From Myxococcales bacterium (GTDB taxonomy: Bacteria > Myxococcota_A > UBA9160 > UBA4427), in contig DUBZ01000137.1 of the NCBI GenBank assembly GCA_012960035.1, positions 111,248-175,247 of the forward strand: 64,000 nucleotides of DNA, in the 5' to 3' direction. The notes beneath the pieces are model-generated. The model saw only the letters and a list, made by a program, of their open reading frames with translations. It was not told the origin of the DNA and searched no databases. Made by a program: the position numbers and the translations under genes. Below, in pieces: positions 1 through 8,737 of this stretch; the stretch's first letter is position 1, and every line of letters starts with the position of its first letter.

Positions 1-13
1 CGATGGCAAGGCG

Positions 14-50
14 CGAAAGCGCCGCTCTAGCTGGCTACAGCTAGCTTTCG
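14..50. other. Nested inverted repeat (stem-loop)
   Basis: An outer pair CGAAAGC (14-20) / GCTTTCG (44-50) encloses an inner pair CTAGCTG (27-33) / CAGCTAG (38-44) with loop GCTA. It lies downstream of the minus-strand MBL gene and next to a REP-like repeat. It may act as a transcription terminator or RNA-stabilising hairpin, but there is no clear T-run. Confidence 0.4.
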
Positions 51-117
51 CAACGCAGCCAGCGGCATTGGATCCGCGTTTGGGCGCGTGCGCCTTCTGC
101 CGCGCAGACTCCTAGCC
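51..117 (-). repeat. REP-like dispersed repeat, copy A
   Basis: Read on the minus strand it begins TAGGAG, followed by a perfect 5-bp stem-loop TCTGC-GCG-GCAGA (96-108) and a GC-rich tail containing GGCGCACGCG and GGATCC. The TAG (112-114) is the stop codon of the MBL-fold gene. The tail is nearly identical to copy B near 47.5 kb; the head matches copies at 26.7, 30.85 and 63.39 kb. A GGAG tetranucleotide beside a small palindrome is the format of REP elements mobilised by RAYT transposases; that link is inference. Confidence 0.75.
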
Positions 118-1518
118 TGCTTCAACCATGCGCGAGTCGGTGTCGCGGATCCGATACCGGAGCCAGTCGATCTCGTAGCTGTTTTTGAACGTTTCGCGCG
201 CCTCCTCGAGAAGCATCTCGAGTGCTTGCCGGCGCGCTTCGAGCCCGGCACGGTGATCGCGACCGTCGCCAAGCACCGCTTCAAGCAAGTGCAGCCCTTC
301 GAGCGGGCGTCCGGCATCGATGTGCTTCTTAGCCCGCTCGACTAACGCGTCAGCCCCCGCAAGTTCTACGAGGTCCGCGTAAACCGCGGATGCCGGGACG
401 CCATAAAGCTCCGTCGTCGTGTCGAAGTGGAACCACGTCGCGTAGTACTCCCAAATGCTCTTCACGCCCCACGCCACGCGTCCATGGACCTGACTGAGTT
501 CGAGCTCGGGCGGCAACTGAATTTCCTTCATCAGTTGATTGACGTCCTTGCCGTCGTTCATGCCCGCAATCACTGCGTCGTGCACGAACTGCACGGCGTC
601 ACGCATCTTGATGAGCGAGGTGAGAAGTCCTTCGCCGCCTTCGATCGGGTCGTTGTGGCTCGGGATGATCATCTCGGGACCGAGGGCAATGATCCGGTCG
701 AGAGAGCGAATGTATTCGATCGGCTTGCGAATTTTTTCACCCCGCATGGTGAAGATGTTGGGAAACTGCGGGAAGAGCGGGCCAAAGAAGTCGCCGCTGA
801 ACAGCACCTTCTGTTCGGGCAGCCAGAGGCAAATATTGTCTGCACCTTCGGCACCCGGAGTCGGATGCACTTCGAAACGAACGCCACCCAACTCAAATTT
901 GTAGGGCTCACCATCGTCCACGAGGATCGTCGGCTTGTCGTTGCCGTAAACGAGAAAGCCAATGTCCGGCGGATTCTCGGGCATAAAGGGAAAGAGCGTT
1001 CGGTTGCGATACCAGAGGTAGGGCTGCAACGCCTTTAAGTAGCGCTGCTCTTCGGGGAACTCTGCGTGGGTAATCAGTTCCGTTCCTTCTTCGAGCCAGA
1101 ACGAATTGCCCCCCACGTGATCTTGATGGGAGTGGCTGTTGATCACATAAGGTGTCGGCCCAGGAATCGCCTCACCGAGCAACCGGCGCTGCTTGGCTGC
1201 CTGAGTGGCGAGGCCAGTGTCGAAGACCACGTTGCCTTCGCTTGTCGTTATGACATTGGTATTCGAAACGCCGCGCGCCTGATAGATCAGGTCAGAAATT
1301 TTTCGAATTTCGATAGGAATGTTGATCAAGTCAGCGGCCGCGCGTTCCGTTTCACCGCTGTTCATTTCGACGAGTCGTTCCTGCGCGATATCGCCAACCA
1401 TTTCGGCAGCGCGTAGCTCGACACTCTTTTTCGCGTCTTCGCATGCAACGAGGCCAAACGAGAGCATGGTTGCGAGCGTTGAAATTATCCCGCTTCGAAG
1501 CCGCCAATGGATCTTCAT
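112..1518 (-). CDS. MBL-fold metallo-hydrolase lipoprotein, alkylsulfatase-like
   Basis: A 468-residue predicted lipoprotein. The signal sequence ends in lipobox LVAC (Cys26), so it should be anchored in the cell envelope. The zinc-binding HSHQDH motif of the metallo-beta-lactamase fold follows, with further metal-site motifs GDFFG and SHNDP. The C-terminal ~110 residues resemble the alkylsulfatase dimerisation domain (Alkyl_sulf_dimr), but the SCP2-like third domain of SdsA1-type enzymes is absent. The substrate is unknown; a secondary or primary alkyl sulfate or another ester is possible. The start at 1518 is chosen because AGGAGAAG sits just upstream and the signal peptide begins there; a longer frame to 1806 has no such support. 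The TAG stop lies inside a REP-like repeat. The gene is divergent from the choice-of-anchor-B gene. Confidence 0.85.
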   Translation of the reverse strand: MKIHWRLRSGIISTLATMLSFGLVACEDAKKSVELRAAEMVGDIAQERLVEMNSGETERAAADLINIPIEIRKISDLIYQARGVSNTNVITTSEGNVVFDTGLATQAAKQRRLLGEAIPGPTPYVINSHSHQDHVGGNSFWLEEGTELITHAEFPEEQRYLKALQPYLWYRNRTLFPFMPENPPDIGFLVYGNDKPTILVDDGEPYKFELGGVRFEVHPTPGAEGADNICLWLPEQKVLFSGDFFGPLFPQFPNIFTMRGEKIRKPIEYIRSLDRIIALGPEMIIPSHNDPIEGGEGLLTSLIKMRDAVQFVHDAVIAGMNDGKDVNQLMKEIQLPPELELSQVHGRVAWGVKSIWEYYATWFHFDTTTELYGVPASAVYADLVELAGADALVERAKKHIDAGRPLEGLHLLEAVLGDGRDHRAGLEARRQALEMLLEEARETFKNSYEIDWLRYRIRDTDSRMVEAG

Positions 1519-1714
1519 ACATTCTTCTCCTGGATTGCCGCGACTGCATGAGACGCAGCCAAGTAGGGGCGTGCACGCGTCGCTTGGGCACACGGAAGTG
1601 TGCCCAAACTCTGCCACAATTTTTTGCTTTTCTTGGGTGTTTTCTTTGCGGCACGAGCGATGCGTCGTCCCATACTCAATTCGCTGCTTGCCCCTTCGGG
1701 CTCCGACAGAGACA

Positions 1715-3607
1715 ATGCAATCCATGCTCTGTCGCCCACAAGAATGTAACGATCGGTTTCGCGGGCTGTCTCTGCGCCGCATGGCACTGCTCATCACTTC
1801 AATCACGTGTTTTCCACTTCTCTCGCTCGCACACGACCAAGAGATTGAAGGCGAGACCGAAGATCTGCCGCCATCCCAACACGCACCATGCGTTGAGGGA
1901 ACGTCGAGCGGCTACTTGTGCTCGAACATGGAACTCGTGCACTTCGTCCCGGTCCGTTCGCTCAACTCGACCAGCACGAATGACATTTGGGGTTGGACCG
2001 ACCCACTGACGGGTGAGGAGTACGCGATTGTGGGTCTGCGCAACGGAACCGCGTTCATTCACATCAACGAGTTCGGGCATCCAACTTACTTGGGTCGCCT
2101 CCCCACCAACAGCTTCCAGTCGTCGTGGCGCGACATCAAGGTGTACGACAACCATGCCTACATCGTGAGCGAAGCTCCGCGACATGGCATGCAGGTCTTC
2201 GACTTGACGCGCTTGCGCGCAGTCGACCCCGCGAATGCGCCGGTCACTTTCTTTCTTAGTAACTTCGTCTACCAGGGAATCGGGTCCGCGCACAACGTCG
2301 TCATTAATGAAGATACCGGCTTCGCCTACGCGGTTGGCGCGGGCTCGTGCAGCGGTGGCCTTCACATGATCGACATCGAAATTCCGGCGCGCCCGCAATT
2401 CGCAGGTTGCTTCGGTCAAGACCGTTACACCCACGATGCGCAGTGCGTGATCTATCACGGACCGGACGCTGACTATCAAGGGCGCGAAATCTGTTTCAAC
2501 TCAAATGAAGACACCGTCACGATCGCCGATGTCACCGACAAAGCGGCACCGGTCATGATTGTCAGGGCGCCCTACTTCGGGTCGGCGTACACCCACCAAG
2601 GTTGGCTCACCGAAGATCACGCCCACTTCTTGCTCGATGACGAACTGGATGAGCGACGCAGCGCAGGCAACACCCGCACATTCGTTTGGGACATGTCAGA
2701 CCTCGACGCACCCTTCGTCACGGGCGTCCACCGCGGCGCCACGACATCGATTGACCACAATCAATACGTCTTGGGGAATCACGTTTTTCAAGCGAACTAC
2801 CGCAGTGGCATTCGTGTCTTGCGCCTCGGAGATCTCTCGGAAGGCGAGCTCGCCGAAGTCGCCTACTTCGACACCACGCCGAGCGACGACCTGCCTGCGT
2901 TCTCGGGCACCTGGAGTGTCTATCCCTACTTCAAGAGCGGCTATATCGTCGCAACCGACATCAATCGCGGGCTCTACATTCTATGGCCACGCCTCGACGC
3001 GATTTCGGAATGCAGTGACGGCATCGACAACGACGGCGACGGCCAACGCGACTTCGGCGAAGACCCCACGTGTTGGGGACCAAACGCACGCTCTGAAAGC
3101 GAGCGCTTCGACGTTCAGCTGACCATCGACCCCCGCCGTGCACACCGAAAGCTCTTCGCGGGTCGACGTGCGCGCCTGTACCTCGCGATTCCAGGAAGTG
3201 ACACGGTCGATGTAGAGAAGATCGACCTTGAGTCTTTACGATTTCACCCCGGTGACATCACCCCCAAAATTCGCAACCACAAAAAATCTCGGCACTTGAA
3301 AGACCTGAACGACGACCAGCGGCCGGATGTCCCACTCAGGATCCGCCTCGACAAGGCAGCCCTCGAAGAAGGGGTTCAAGATGTCTGCGTATCGGGACTG
3401 CTTGCTGGCGATCCATTTGAAGCCTGTGTCACAGTCGAAATTTTCAGCAAGCGCCACCACCGTCGCGCAAAGCGACGAAATGGTAAAAACTTCGTGGCGA
3501 AGCCGAGCATCAATGCGGCGGGAGCGGTCACGGCCAACGCGGTGCAGAACATGAAGTCGCGAAGCAAAGCCGAGAAGAACCAAAACGCCCCGGATCACCC
3601 CCTCTAA
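1715..3607 (+). CDS. Choice-of-anchor B family secreted protein (LVIVD repeats)
   Basis: About 630 residues. A hydrophobic signal segment (MALLITSITCF...) precedes HDQE, so the protein is exported. The body has the beta-propeller-like LVIVD pattern of the choice-of-anchor B family, with motifs such as DIWGW, GLRNGTAFIH, SHLM-type blade ends and DHNQY. Near the C-terminus is a calcium-loop segment (DGIDNDGDGQRDF) of the thrombospondin type 3-like kind often seen in deltaproteobacterial surface proteins, followed by a basic tail. The role is unknown; surface or outer-membrane association is likely. The start is uncertain: ATG 1715 gives a long n-region, ATG 1781 a minimal signal peptide, and neither has a strong ribosome site. 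Confidence 0.8.
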   Translation: MQSMLCRPQECNDRFRGLSLRRMALLITSITCFPLLSLAHDQEIEGETEDLPPSQHAPCVEGTSSGYLCSNMELVHFVPVRSLNSTSTNDIWGWTDPLTGEEYAIVGLRNGTAFIHINEFGHPTYLGRLPTNSFQSSWRDIKVYDNHAYIVSEAPRHGMQVFDLTRLRAVDPANAPVTFFLSNFVYQGIGSAHNVVINEDTGFAYAVGAGSCSGGLHMIDIEIPARPQFAGCFGQDRYTHDAQCVIYHGPDADYQGREICFNSNEDTVTIADVTDKAAPVMIVRAPYFGSAYTHQGWLTEDHAHFLLDDELDERRSAGNTRTFVWDMSDLDAPFVTGVHRGATTSIDHNQYVLGNHVFQANYRSGIRVLRLGDLSEGELAEVAYFDTTPSDDLPAFSGTWSVYPYFKSGYIVATDINRGLYILWPRLDAISECSDGIDNDGDGQRDFGEDPTCWGPNARSESERFDVQLTIDPRRAHRKLFAGRRARLYLAIPGSDTVDVEKIDLESLRFHPGDITPKIRNHKKSRHLKDLNDDQRPDVPLRIRLDKAALEEGVQDVCVSGLLAGDPFEACVTVEIFSKRHHRRAKRRNGKNFVAKPSINAAGAVTANAVQNMKSRSKAEKNQNAPDHPL

Positions 3608-3658
3608 TCCGACTACAATGCGGCCGATCGACTGCGCTCCTTTGCGCCACTATCATGT

Positions 3659-3672
3659 GCCTGCAAACAGGC
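3659..3672 (+). promoter_or_regulatory. Stem-loop just upstream of the cytochrome start
   Basis: Inverted repeat GCCTG-CAAA-CAGGC ends four bases before the first ATG of the octahaem cytochrome. It covers the only purine-rich stretch that could serve as a ribosome site, so folding could limit initiation. Inference from position only. Confidence 0.3.
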
Positions 3673-3675
3673 ATA

Positions 3676-5571
3676 ATGATGACCGAATTGAATTGGCGGA
3701 GCTCCCGCAACTTGAAACTCAACACTCGCGCCTCTTTTCTGTGCTTCGCGCTGGTTTTCATGTTTGCGAACATGATCCGTGCCGAGACTTCGCTTCCAGA
3801 ACCCACTACCGAGGGCGGCTACACGACATCGGACACATGTCGTGCCTGCCATCCGGGGCCATACGGAAGCTGGCACAATTCTTTTCACCGCACGATGACA
3901 CAAGCGATTGGGCCAAACGTCGTGCTTGGCGACTTCGACAAAACCGTACTCGAAGCGCGCGGCCACTCGAGTCGCTTTGAGCAGCGCGGAGATGACTACT
4001 GGGTTGACATCCCTGACCCCGCCTGGTTCCTGGATCCGGACCCCAACAAGGTGGCGACGCCTCCGCGCATCAACGTCCCCGTTGTGATGACGACCGGTTC
4101 ACACCACATGCAGTACTACTGGGTGCGCCGCCCAAAGACCGGTCCGGTCCACGAACGGCATGACCACGGTGCGCTCATGTCTGTGCCTTGGGTGTGGTTG
4201 ATCGAGGACGCACGATGGATTCCGGTGCAGGATTCCTTTTTGACGCCCCCGACGAAGGTCCCAGAAGCGCCACTGATGTGGAACACGTCGTGTTTTTCGT
4301 GTCACTCGGTCGCGACGCAACCCCACTACCGGTCGGAGGAAGATGAGTTCAAAAGCCAAACTGTTGAACTCGGGATCGCATGCGAAGCGTGCCATGGACC
4401 TGCTGATGAACACGTCGCCGAGTTTCGATCCCCGCTTGCAAGATACTCTCGGTACTTCATAGGTGACGACGAGCCGGTGGAACATGTTGTGAACCCAGCA
4501 CGACTCTCAAGCGCGCTCTCGCGGGATGTCTGCGGACAGTGCCACAGCTTTGGCGAGCCATTGGATCTCGACGCGCATAAGAAGACCGGCGTCGCCTTTC
4601 GCCCGGGCAACAACTTGCACGAAACCAATCGGGTGTTTCAACTTCACCGCACACCCGCCGAAGTCGAAACGATTCCGGACCCCCAAGACAACCTCGGCGG
4701 CAACTTCTGGCCGGACGGAACCATCCGGGTCGCGGGACGCGAATACAACGGCTTGATGGAATCGAAGTGCGCGACCCAAGGTGCGCTCACTTGCTTGAGT
4801 TGCCATTCGATGCACAGCTACGAAGACACCGACAACCAGCTACGACGCGATCGTCAAGACGACGCTACCTGCGCGAGTTGTCATCCCGCGATCGCCAAAG
4901 ACCCAACACCTCACACCCACCACGCCCCCGACTCGCCGGGAAGCCGCTGCATGAACTGCCACATGCCGCGCACCACCTATGGCTTGTTCGTTGCCATGCG
5001 GAGTCATCGCATCGACAGCCCCAACGCTTCTACGCCGTTCGAAGCTGGGCGGCCGAATGCGTGCAACCTTTGTCATCTCGACCAACCGCTCGCATGGACG
5101 ATCGATCGACTTCACGCTTGGTATGACCAACCCAAGGCGGACCTCACAAAGGACGAGCGCACGATCGCGGCATCGGTTCTATGGGCCCTGAAGGGGGACG
5201 CCGCGCAGCGCTCGGTTGTGGGATGGCATATGGGATGGGAACCCGCACATCGGGCCTCTGGCGACGAGTGGATCGGCGCATATCTTTCGATTCTACTCGC
5301 GGATCCCTACATGGCCGTTCGCAAGGTCGCCGGACGATCAATCAAAACGCTGCCCGGTTTCGGAGACTTCGAGTACGACTTCTATGGCGCGCCTTCGGCT
5401 CTCGCTGGCCAACGCAATGAAGCCATCCAACGGTGGCTCAAGGCCATCGCGGCAAAGTCGACGCCCAACGGCAAGCAAGTCCTACTAAATTCGACCGGTG
5501 AGATGAATCAAGTCGAGTTGAACCGTATCTTCAAAGAGCGCAACAACCGCGCAATTAGGATCAGCGAGTGA
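3676..5571 (+). CDS. Octahaem c-type cytochrome, exported
   Basis: A 631-residue protein with an N-terminal signal segment and eight CxxCH haem-binding motifs: CRACH (about residue 55), CFSCH (206), CEACH (236), CGQCH (286), CLSCH (373), CASCH (399), CMNCH (425) and CNLCH (463). It should be periplasmic or surface-exposed and carry electrons. Many His residues outside the motifs could be distal haem ligands. The family resembles the cytochrome c554/doubled-haem multihaem proteins; I cannot assign a substrate. The last ~120 residues lack haem motifs. ATG-ATG at 3676/3679 precedes the basic n-region. The stop TGA overlaps the GTG start of the next membrane protein (GTGA), so the two are translationally coupled. 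Confidence 0.88.
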   Translation: MMTELNWRSSRNLKLNTRASFLCFALVFMFANMIRAETSLPEPTTEGGYTTSDTCRACHPGPYGSWHNSFHRTMTQAIGPNVVLGDFDKTVLEARGHSSRFEQRGDDYWVDIPDPAWFLDPDPNKVATPPRINVPVVMTTGSHHMQYYWVRRPKTGPVHERHDHGALMSVPWVWLIEDARWIPVQDSFLTPPTKVPEAPLMWNTSCFSCHSVATQPHYRSEEDEFKSQTVELGIACEACHGPADEHVAEFRSPLARYSRYFIGDDEPVEHVVNPARLSSALSRDVCGQCHSFGEPLDLDAHKKTGVAFRPGNNLHETNRVFQLHRTPAEVETIPDPQDNLGGNFWPDGTIRVAGREYNGLMESKCATQGALTCLSCHSMHSYEDTDNQLRRDRQDDATCASCHPAIAKDPTPHTHHAPDSPGSRCMNCHMPRTTYGLFVAMRSHRIDSPNASTPFEAGRPNACNLCHLDQPLAWTIDRLHAWYDQPKADLTKDERTIAASVLWALKGDAAQRSVVGWHMGWEPAHRASGDEWIGAYLSILLADPYMAVRKVAGRSIKTLPGFGDFEYDFYGAPSALAGQRNEAIQRWLKAIAAKSTPNGKQVLLNSTGEMNQVELNRIFKERNNRAIRISE

Positions 5572-6035
5572 GCAAAGCCAAAGCAGCTTCGAGTCCCACT
5601 TCCGAACAAGACTTGTGCGCCAGACACATGGGCATCGGCTGGTGCGCGCTGCTCATCTTTCTCTCGATGGGGCTCTTCCTCGAATCGCTGCACGGGTTCA
5701 AGGCCGGTTTCTATCTCGACGTGTCGAGCGAAGCCCGTCGTACCATGTGGACACTTTCACATGCCCACGGCGCGCTGATTTCCGTCGTCAACATTGTGTT
5801 TGGAATTTCGACGAAGTTCTTGCCCGCTTGGCCGAGTGCAAGCCAAACGCTCGCATCGCGCTGCTTCATCGGAGCCCTCGTGCTCTTGCCACTGGGTTTT
5901 TTCTTGGGCGGCTTCTTCACCCACGGCGGCGATCCCGGTATTGGGGTGTTCTTGGTTCCGCCGGGTGGGCTGTTGTTCATCGCCGCGGTATTTCTGACGG
6001 CACGCGCCGCCCGCGCCCAGAGCAAACTCGGCTAG
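5568..6035 (+). CDS. Small integral membrane protein coupled to the cytochrome
   Basis: 155 residues with about four predicted membrane segments (GWCALLIFLSMGLF, GALISVVNIVFG, FIGALVLLPLGFFLG, GGLLFIAAVFL). The GTG start overlaps the TGA stop of the octahaem cytochrome and TTAGGAT lies upstream, so production is tied to it. It may be a membrane partner or quinol-side anchor for the cytochrome, or an unrelated DUF-type membrane protein. I do not recognise the family. A His near the start of the second segment (SHAHGA) could bind haem, which is speculation. Confidence 0.75.
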   Translation: MSKAKAASSPTSEQDLCARHMGIGWCALLIFLSMGLFLESLHGFKAGFYLDVSSEARRTMWTLSHAHGALISVVNIVFGISTKFLPAWPSASQTLASRCFIGALVLLPLGFFLGGFFTHGGDPGIGVFLVPPGGLLFIAAVFLTARAARAQSKLG

Positions 6036-6069
6036 CGCGCCGCTCGACTCGGCCCTCGAGACCGAAGGG

Positions 6070-6897
6070 CTATTCGACGGTCAGGCTCGCATTCTCGACC
6101 AGCAGCGCGTACGAGTACCCGAAGCCAAAGTCGCGATCGACGCTCACTGCCCCGCGAATCAGGACGACGTCGCCAACCGCGGCAACGTTGTCCGAGGTGA
6201 CGATCAAGTCGTTGCTCCCGTCTGCGCCCGCACTGCCGTCTTGGATGTGTATCCAGTTGGTGCCCATGATGCGGGGAGAGAATTTGACAACGCTTCCGCG
6301 CACTGCAACTTCTTGCCCCGCAAGTGCACGACCGCTGTCGAAGAACTCTCCGACCGTATAGCCGCCATCCGCTTTGGCGATCCCCGCGAAAGATTGTTCG
6401 GGGGGCGACTGTGCCCGCCCCGTGCTCGGATGCGGAGCGGTCTTGTCAGCGGGAAGCGACGCGCTCGAACCCTCGGCGGAGACATGAATCTTCCCCGCGA
6501 AGTAAACCAGCGAAAAAGTTCGGTCCAACGTGTCGCTACGGTAGTTCTGCATCGGGCTGTCGGTTGGGACCGACACGCGATCCCCGACCTTGACCGGAAA
6601 CTTCGGCGCGGCGGCCCAGACAGACCGCATGCCCGCGTCGACGTTGACGTACGTGTAACTCGACGCGTCCATGGTTTCGACAACGGTACCGGTCAATCGA
6701 TTGCCAGCTGGCGGGGCGGTGTGGGTTCCGGTCGCGCTCGCGTTGCCGATTGGAGGATGTCCTTTCGGCAGGCCTTGCTGCGCCGTCGCCGGCACGCTGA
6801 GCATCAGCGCGATCGCTGCGCACGCGAAAATAAGGGTGTCTTGGGGTCGCAGGGACTTGATGTTGTTTGTGTCGCTCAACGTGGCGCTCCTGTTCAT
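6070..6897 (-). CDS. Exported NrfJ-like / OB-fold protein
   Basis: A 275-residue protein with a signal peptide ending near ATAQQ. Two beta-barrel-like modules follow: an NrfJ-related segment (GTVVETMDASSYTYV ... VWAAAPK ... VKVGDRV ... RTFSLVYFAGKI) and a C-terminal OB-fold-like segment (VAVRGSVVKFSP ... WIHIQDG ... GDVVLIRG). Proteins of this type sit near multihaem cytochromes in Geobacter-like genomes; here it is convergent with the octahaem cytochrome pair. The biochemical role is unknown. The start at 6897 is set by the signal peptide; the upstream sequence lacks a strong ribosome site. Confidence 0.75.
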   Translation of the reverse strand: MNRSATLSDTNNIKSLRPQDTLIFACAAIALMLSVPATAQQGLPKGHPPIGNASATGTHTAPPAGNRLTGTVVETMDASSYTYVNVDAGMRSVWAAAPKFPVKVGDRVSVPTDSPMQNYRSDTLDRTFSLVYFAGKIHVSAEGSSASLPADKTAPHPSTGRAQSPPEQSFAGIAKADGGYTVGEFFDSGRALAGQEVAVRGSVVKFSPRIMGTNWIHIQDGSAGADGSNDLIVTSDNVAAVGDVVLIRGAVSVDRDFGFGYSYALLVENASLTVE

Positions 6898-6946
6898 TTC
6901 GCGTTGGGGTCGTCGGGTTATTCGCGGCAGGCGGCGTATGCGCCAC

Positions 6947-6964
6947 GGTGTAGCACCATACACC
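6947..6964. promoter_or_regulatory. Palindrome in divergent promoter region
   Basis: GGTGTA-GCACCA-TACACC lies between the divergently transcribed NrfJ-like gene and the FHA gene. Operator-like symmetry; no regulator can be named. Confidence 0.35.
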
Positions 6965-7001
6965 AACTCCCGTGCGAACTGGATGCACCTCCGCGACGCA
7001 C

Positions 7002-7017
7002 GGTGACTCGCGTCACC
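7002..7017. promoter_or_regulatory. Palindrome GGTGAC-TCGC-GTCACC
   Basis: A perfect 16-bp inverted repeat 95 bases upstream of the FHA start, in the same 215-base divergent gap. It resembles the GGTGAG/CTCACC palindrome upstream of the FadA5-like gene (49838). Candidate operator. Confidence 0.35.
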
Positions 7018-7112
7018 AAGCACTGAGTTCTCGAACCGATACGTCTTCGTAGGGCGGCAGTGCCGCAATGCGTTTCACACGAATGATGCGAGCACGACAC
7101 CGGGAGAGTCAA

Positions 7113-7511
7113 ATGAAGGACGGCAGAACCAAGCGAATCAAGCGCGATGAAACCATGCTCGACGACCCCTTCCTGTCGATCAATCGCGCTTCGTTGATCG
7201 TCGAGAAAGGCCCTTCCGCAGGGGAGGAATTTCTACTCGCCCAAAAGAGCGTTGTCCTGGGTCGCGGACCGTGCGTCGACGTTTCGTTGGCCGACACCGC
7301 GATGTCCCGGGAACATGTTGCGTTCGAATTGCAGGGCGACGGTTTCCGCGCCCGGGATCTGGCAAGCACGAACGGGATGCGCATCAACGGCGGAGACACC
7401 CTCGTCGCGGACCTCAAGCACGGCGATTCCATCGAGGTCGGAACCGCGACCCTGCGCTACCTCGTCGAGCCCATGCCAAAGCCCATCAAAACGCACGTAA
7501 TCGGCGACTAA
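7113..7511 (+). CDS. FHA-domain protein
   Basis: A 132-residue protein carrying a forkhead-associated phosphothreonine-binding domain, seen in the ordered motifs LGRG, SREH and STNG with the following MRING. It has a short charged N-terminal extension that includes two Thr residues which could be phosphorylated. The start at 7113 follows GGGAGAG. The Ser/Thr kinase gene begins 65 bases downstream on the same strand, so this protein is probably a substrate or adaptor of that kinase. Confidence 0.85.
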   Translation: MKDGRTKRIKRDETMLDDPFLSINRASLIVEKGPSAGEEFLLAQKSVVLGRGPCVDVSLADTAMSREHVAFELQGDGFRARDLASTNGMRINGGDTLVADLKHGDSIEVGTATLRYLVEPMPKPIKTHVIGD

Positions 7512-7576
7512 GTCGGCGCGTTATTTTGCGCTACCCCACCCCACTCTCTAAACAAGAACGCCTGGAGAAACACGCC

Positions 7577-8737
7577 ATGGCATCCCTCGTCGGACGCTCG
7601 CTGGGTCACTACGTAGTCGAGCGCGAGCTTGGTGGCGGCGGCATGGGGGAAGTTTTGCTCGCACGCCAAGAGTCTCTCGATCGCCCGGCTGTTCTAAAGC
7701 GCATTCGGAGCGAATTGCGCGAGCATCAGGAACTTGCCGAGCGCTTTCGTCGAGAAGCGCGAACTGCGGCGGCGATTCATCACCCCAACGTCGTTGCGGT
7801 CTACGATCGCTTCACATTTCGCGGCAACGAGTACATCGCGCAAGAGTTTGTCGATGGCAGTGATCTTGCGGGCGTGCTCAAGACTCGTGGGGCGCTGCCA
7901 CATCGCATCGTCTGCATGATCGCGCTGGAAGTAGCCCGCGGCCTCGAAGCGATTCACACCGAAGGCACGGTGCACCGCGACCTCAAGCCGCTCAACATTA
8001 TGGTTGGGCGAAAAGGCGAAGTAAAGATCGCCGATTTCGGTCTTGCCCTTGATGCACGCGGCACAGCACTGACCCAGCCCGGCGTGATGCTCGGCTCGCC
8101 TCCCTACATGCCTCCCGAACAAATGCTCGGCGAAAGAGTCGACGCACGCTGCGATCTTTTCGCATTTGGCGTGGTGCTCTATGAGCTGCTCACCAATCGA
8201 CTCCCGTACCGAGAGCCAAGTGAGACAGAAACAGCGAGTCTGCTCAAGACGATGCAGAAGGAGGGTTACGCGCCCGTGCGCACCCACGTAAAGGGCGTGC
8301 CGCGCTTCCTTCGCAAAATCGTACGCGCATGCCTTCGCGCAAACCCAAAGCGGCGAACGATCAGTGCGGCGCAAATTCGCAGGCGACTGGAAGCGGAACT
8401 CGGGCGCCCTTCTACGGTCGACTTACGTCGCGAACTCGCGGGCTGGCTTTGGGAACATCAAGTCTTCGAATGTCGCGACAACGAAACCGTTGTGCGCACA
8501 GGCGAAGCCGGCCAAAAAATCAGCCCTCGCTGGAAGCGAACGAGCCGCATTGCTGCAATGGCTGCGATCGTCGCCACGGCTGTTGTCGCGAGCTTTGTGA
8601 CCACGATCGATCTCAAACCTTCCGCAAGCTGGTCAGGCCTTCAGCCACCCGGCGGTTTCGAAGCGCTGCGACAGTTCGCAAGAACCAATCTGCCAGCAAG
8701 CCTCGAAGCCAACCTCACCGACAGCGATTCCCGCTAG
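7577..8737 (+). CDS. Ser/Thr protein kinase with C-terminal membrane anchor
   Basis: 386 residues. Hanks-type kinase domain with all key motifs: glycine loop [11 protein letters not shown]-anchoring Lys in AVLK, catalytic [13 protein letters not shown] and the activation-segment end [10 protein letters not shown] single membrane helix ([16 protein letters not shown]) lies about 60 residues from the C-terminus, with a short outer segment lacking PASTA repeats. CTGGAGAAA precedes the ATG. The upstream FHA gene gives a kinase/phosphopeptide-reader pair. The stop overlaps the stop of the convergent DUF1214 gene. Confidence 0.9.
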   Translation: MASLVGRSLGHYVVERELGGGGMGEVLLARQESLDRPAVLKRIRSELREHQELAERFRREARTAAAIHHPNVVAVYDRFTFRGNEYIAQEFVDGSDLAGVLKTRGALPHRIVCMIALEVARGLEAIHTEGTVHRDLKPLNIMVGRKGEVKIADFGLALDARGTALTQPGVMLGSPPYMPPEQMLGERVDARCDLFAFGVVLYELLTNRLPYREPSETETASLLKTMQKEGYAPVRTHVKGVPRFLRKIVRACLRANPKRRTISAAQIRRRLEAELGRPSTVDLRRELAGWLWEHQVFECRDNETVVRTGEAGQKISPRWKRTSRIAAMAAIVATAVVASFVTTIDLKPSASWSGLQPPGGFEALRQFARTNLPASLEANLTDSDSR

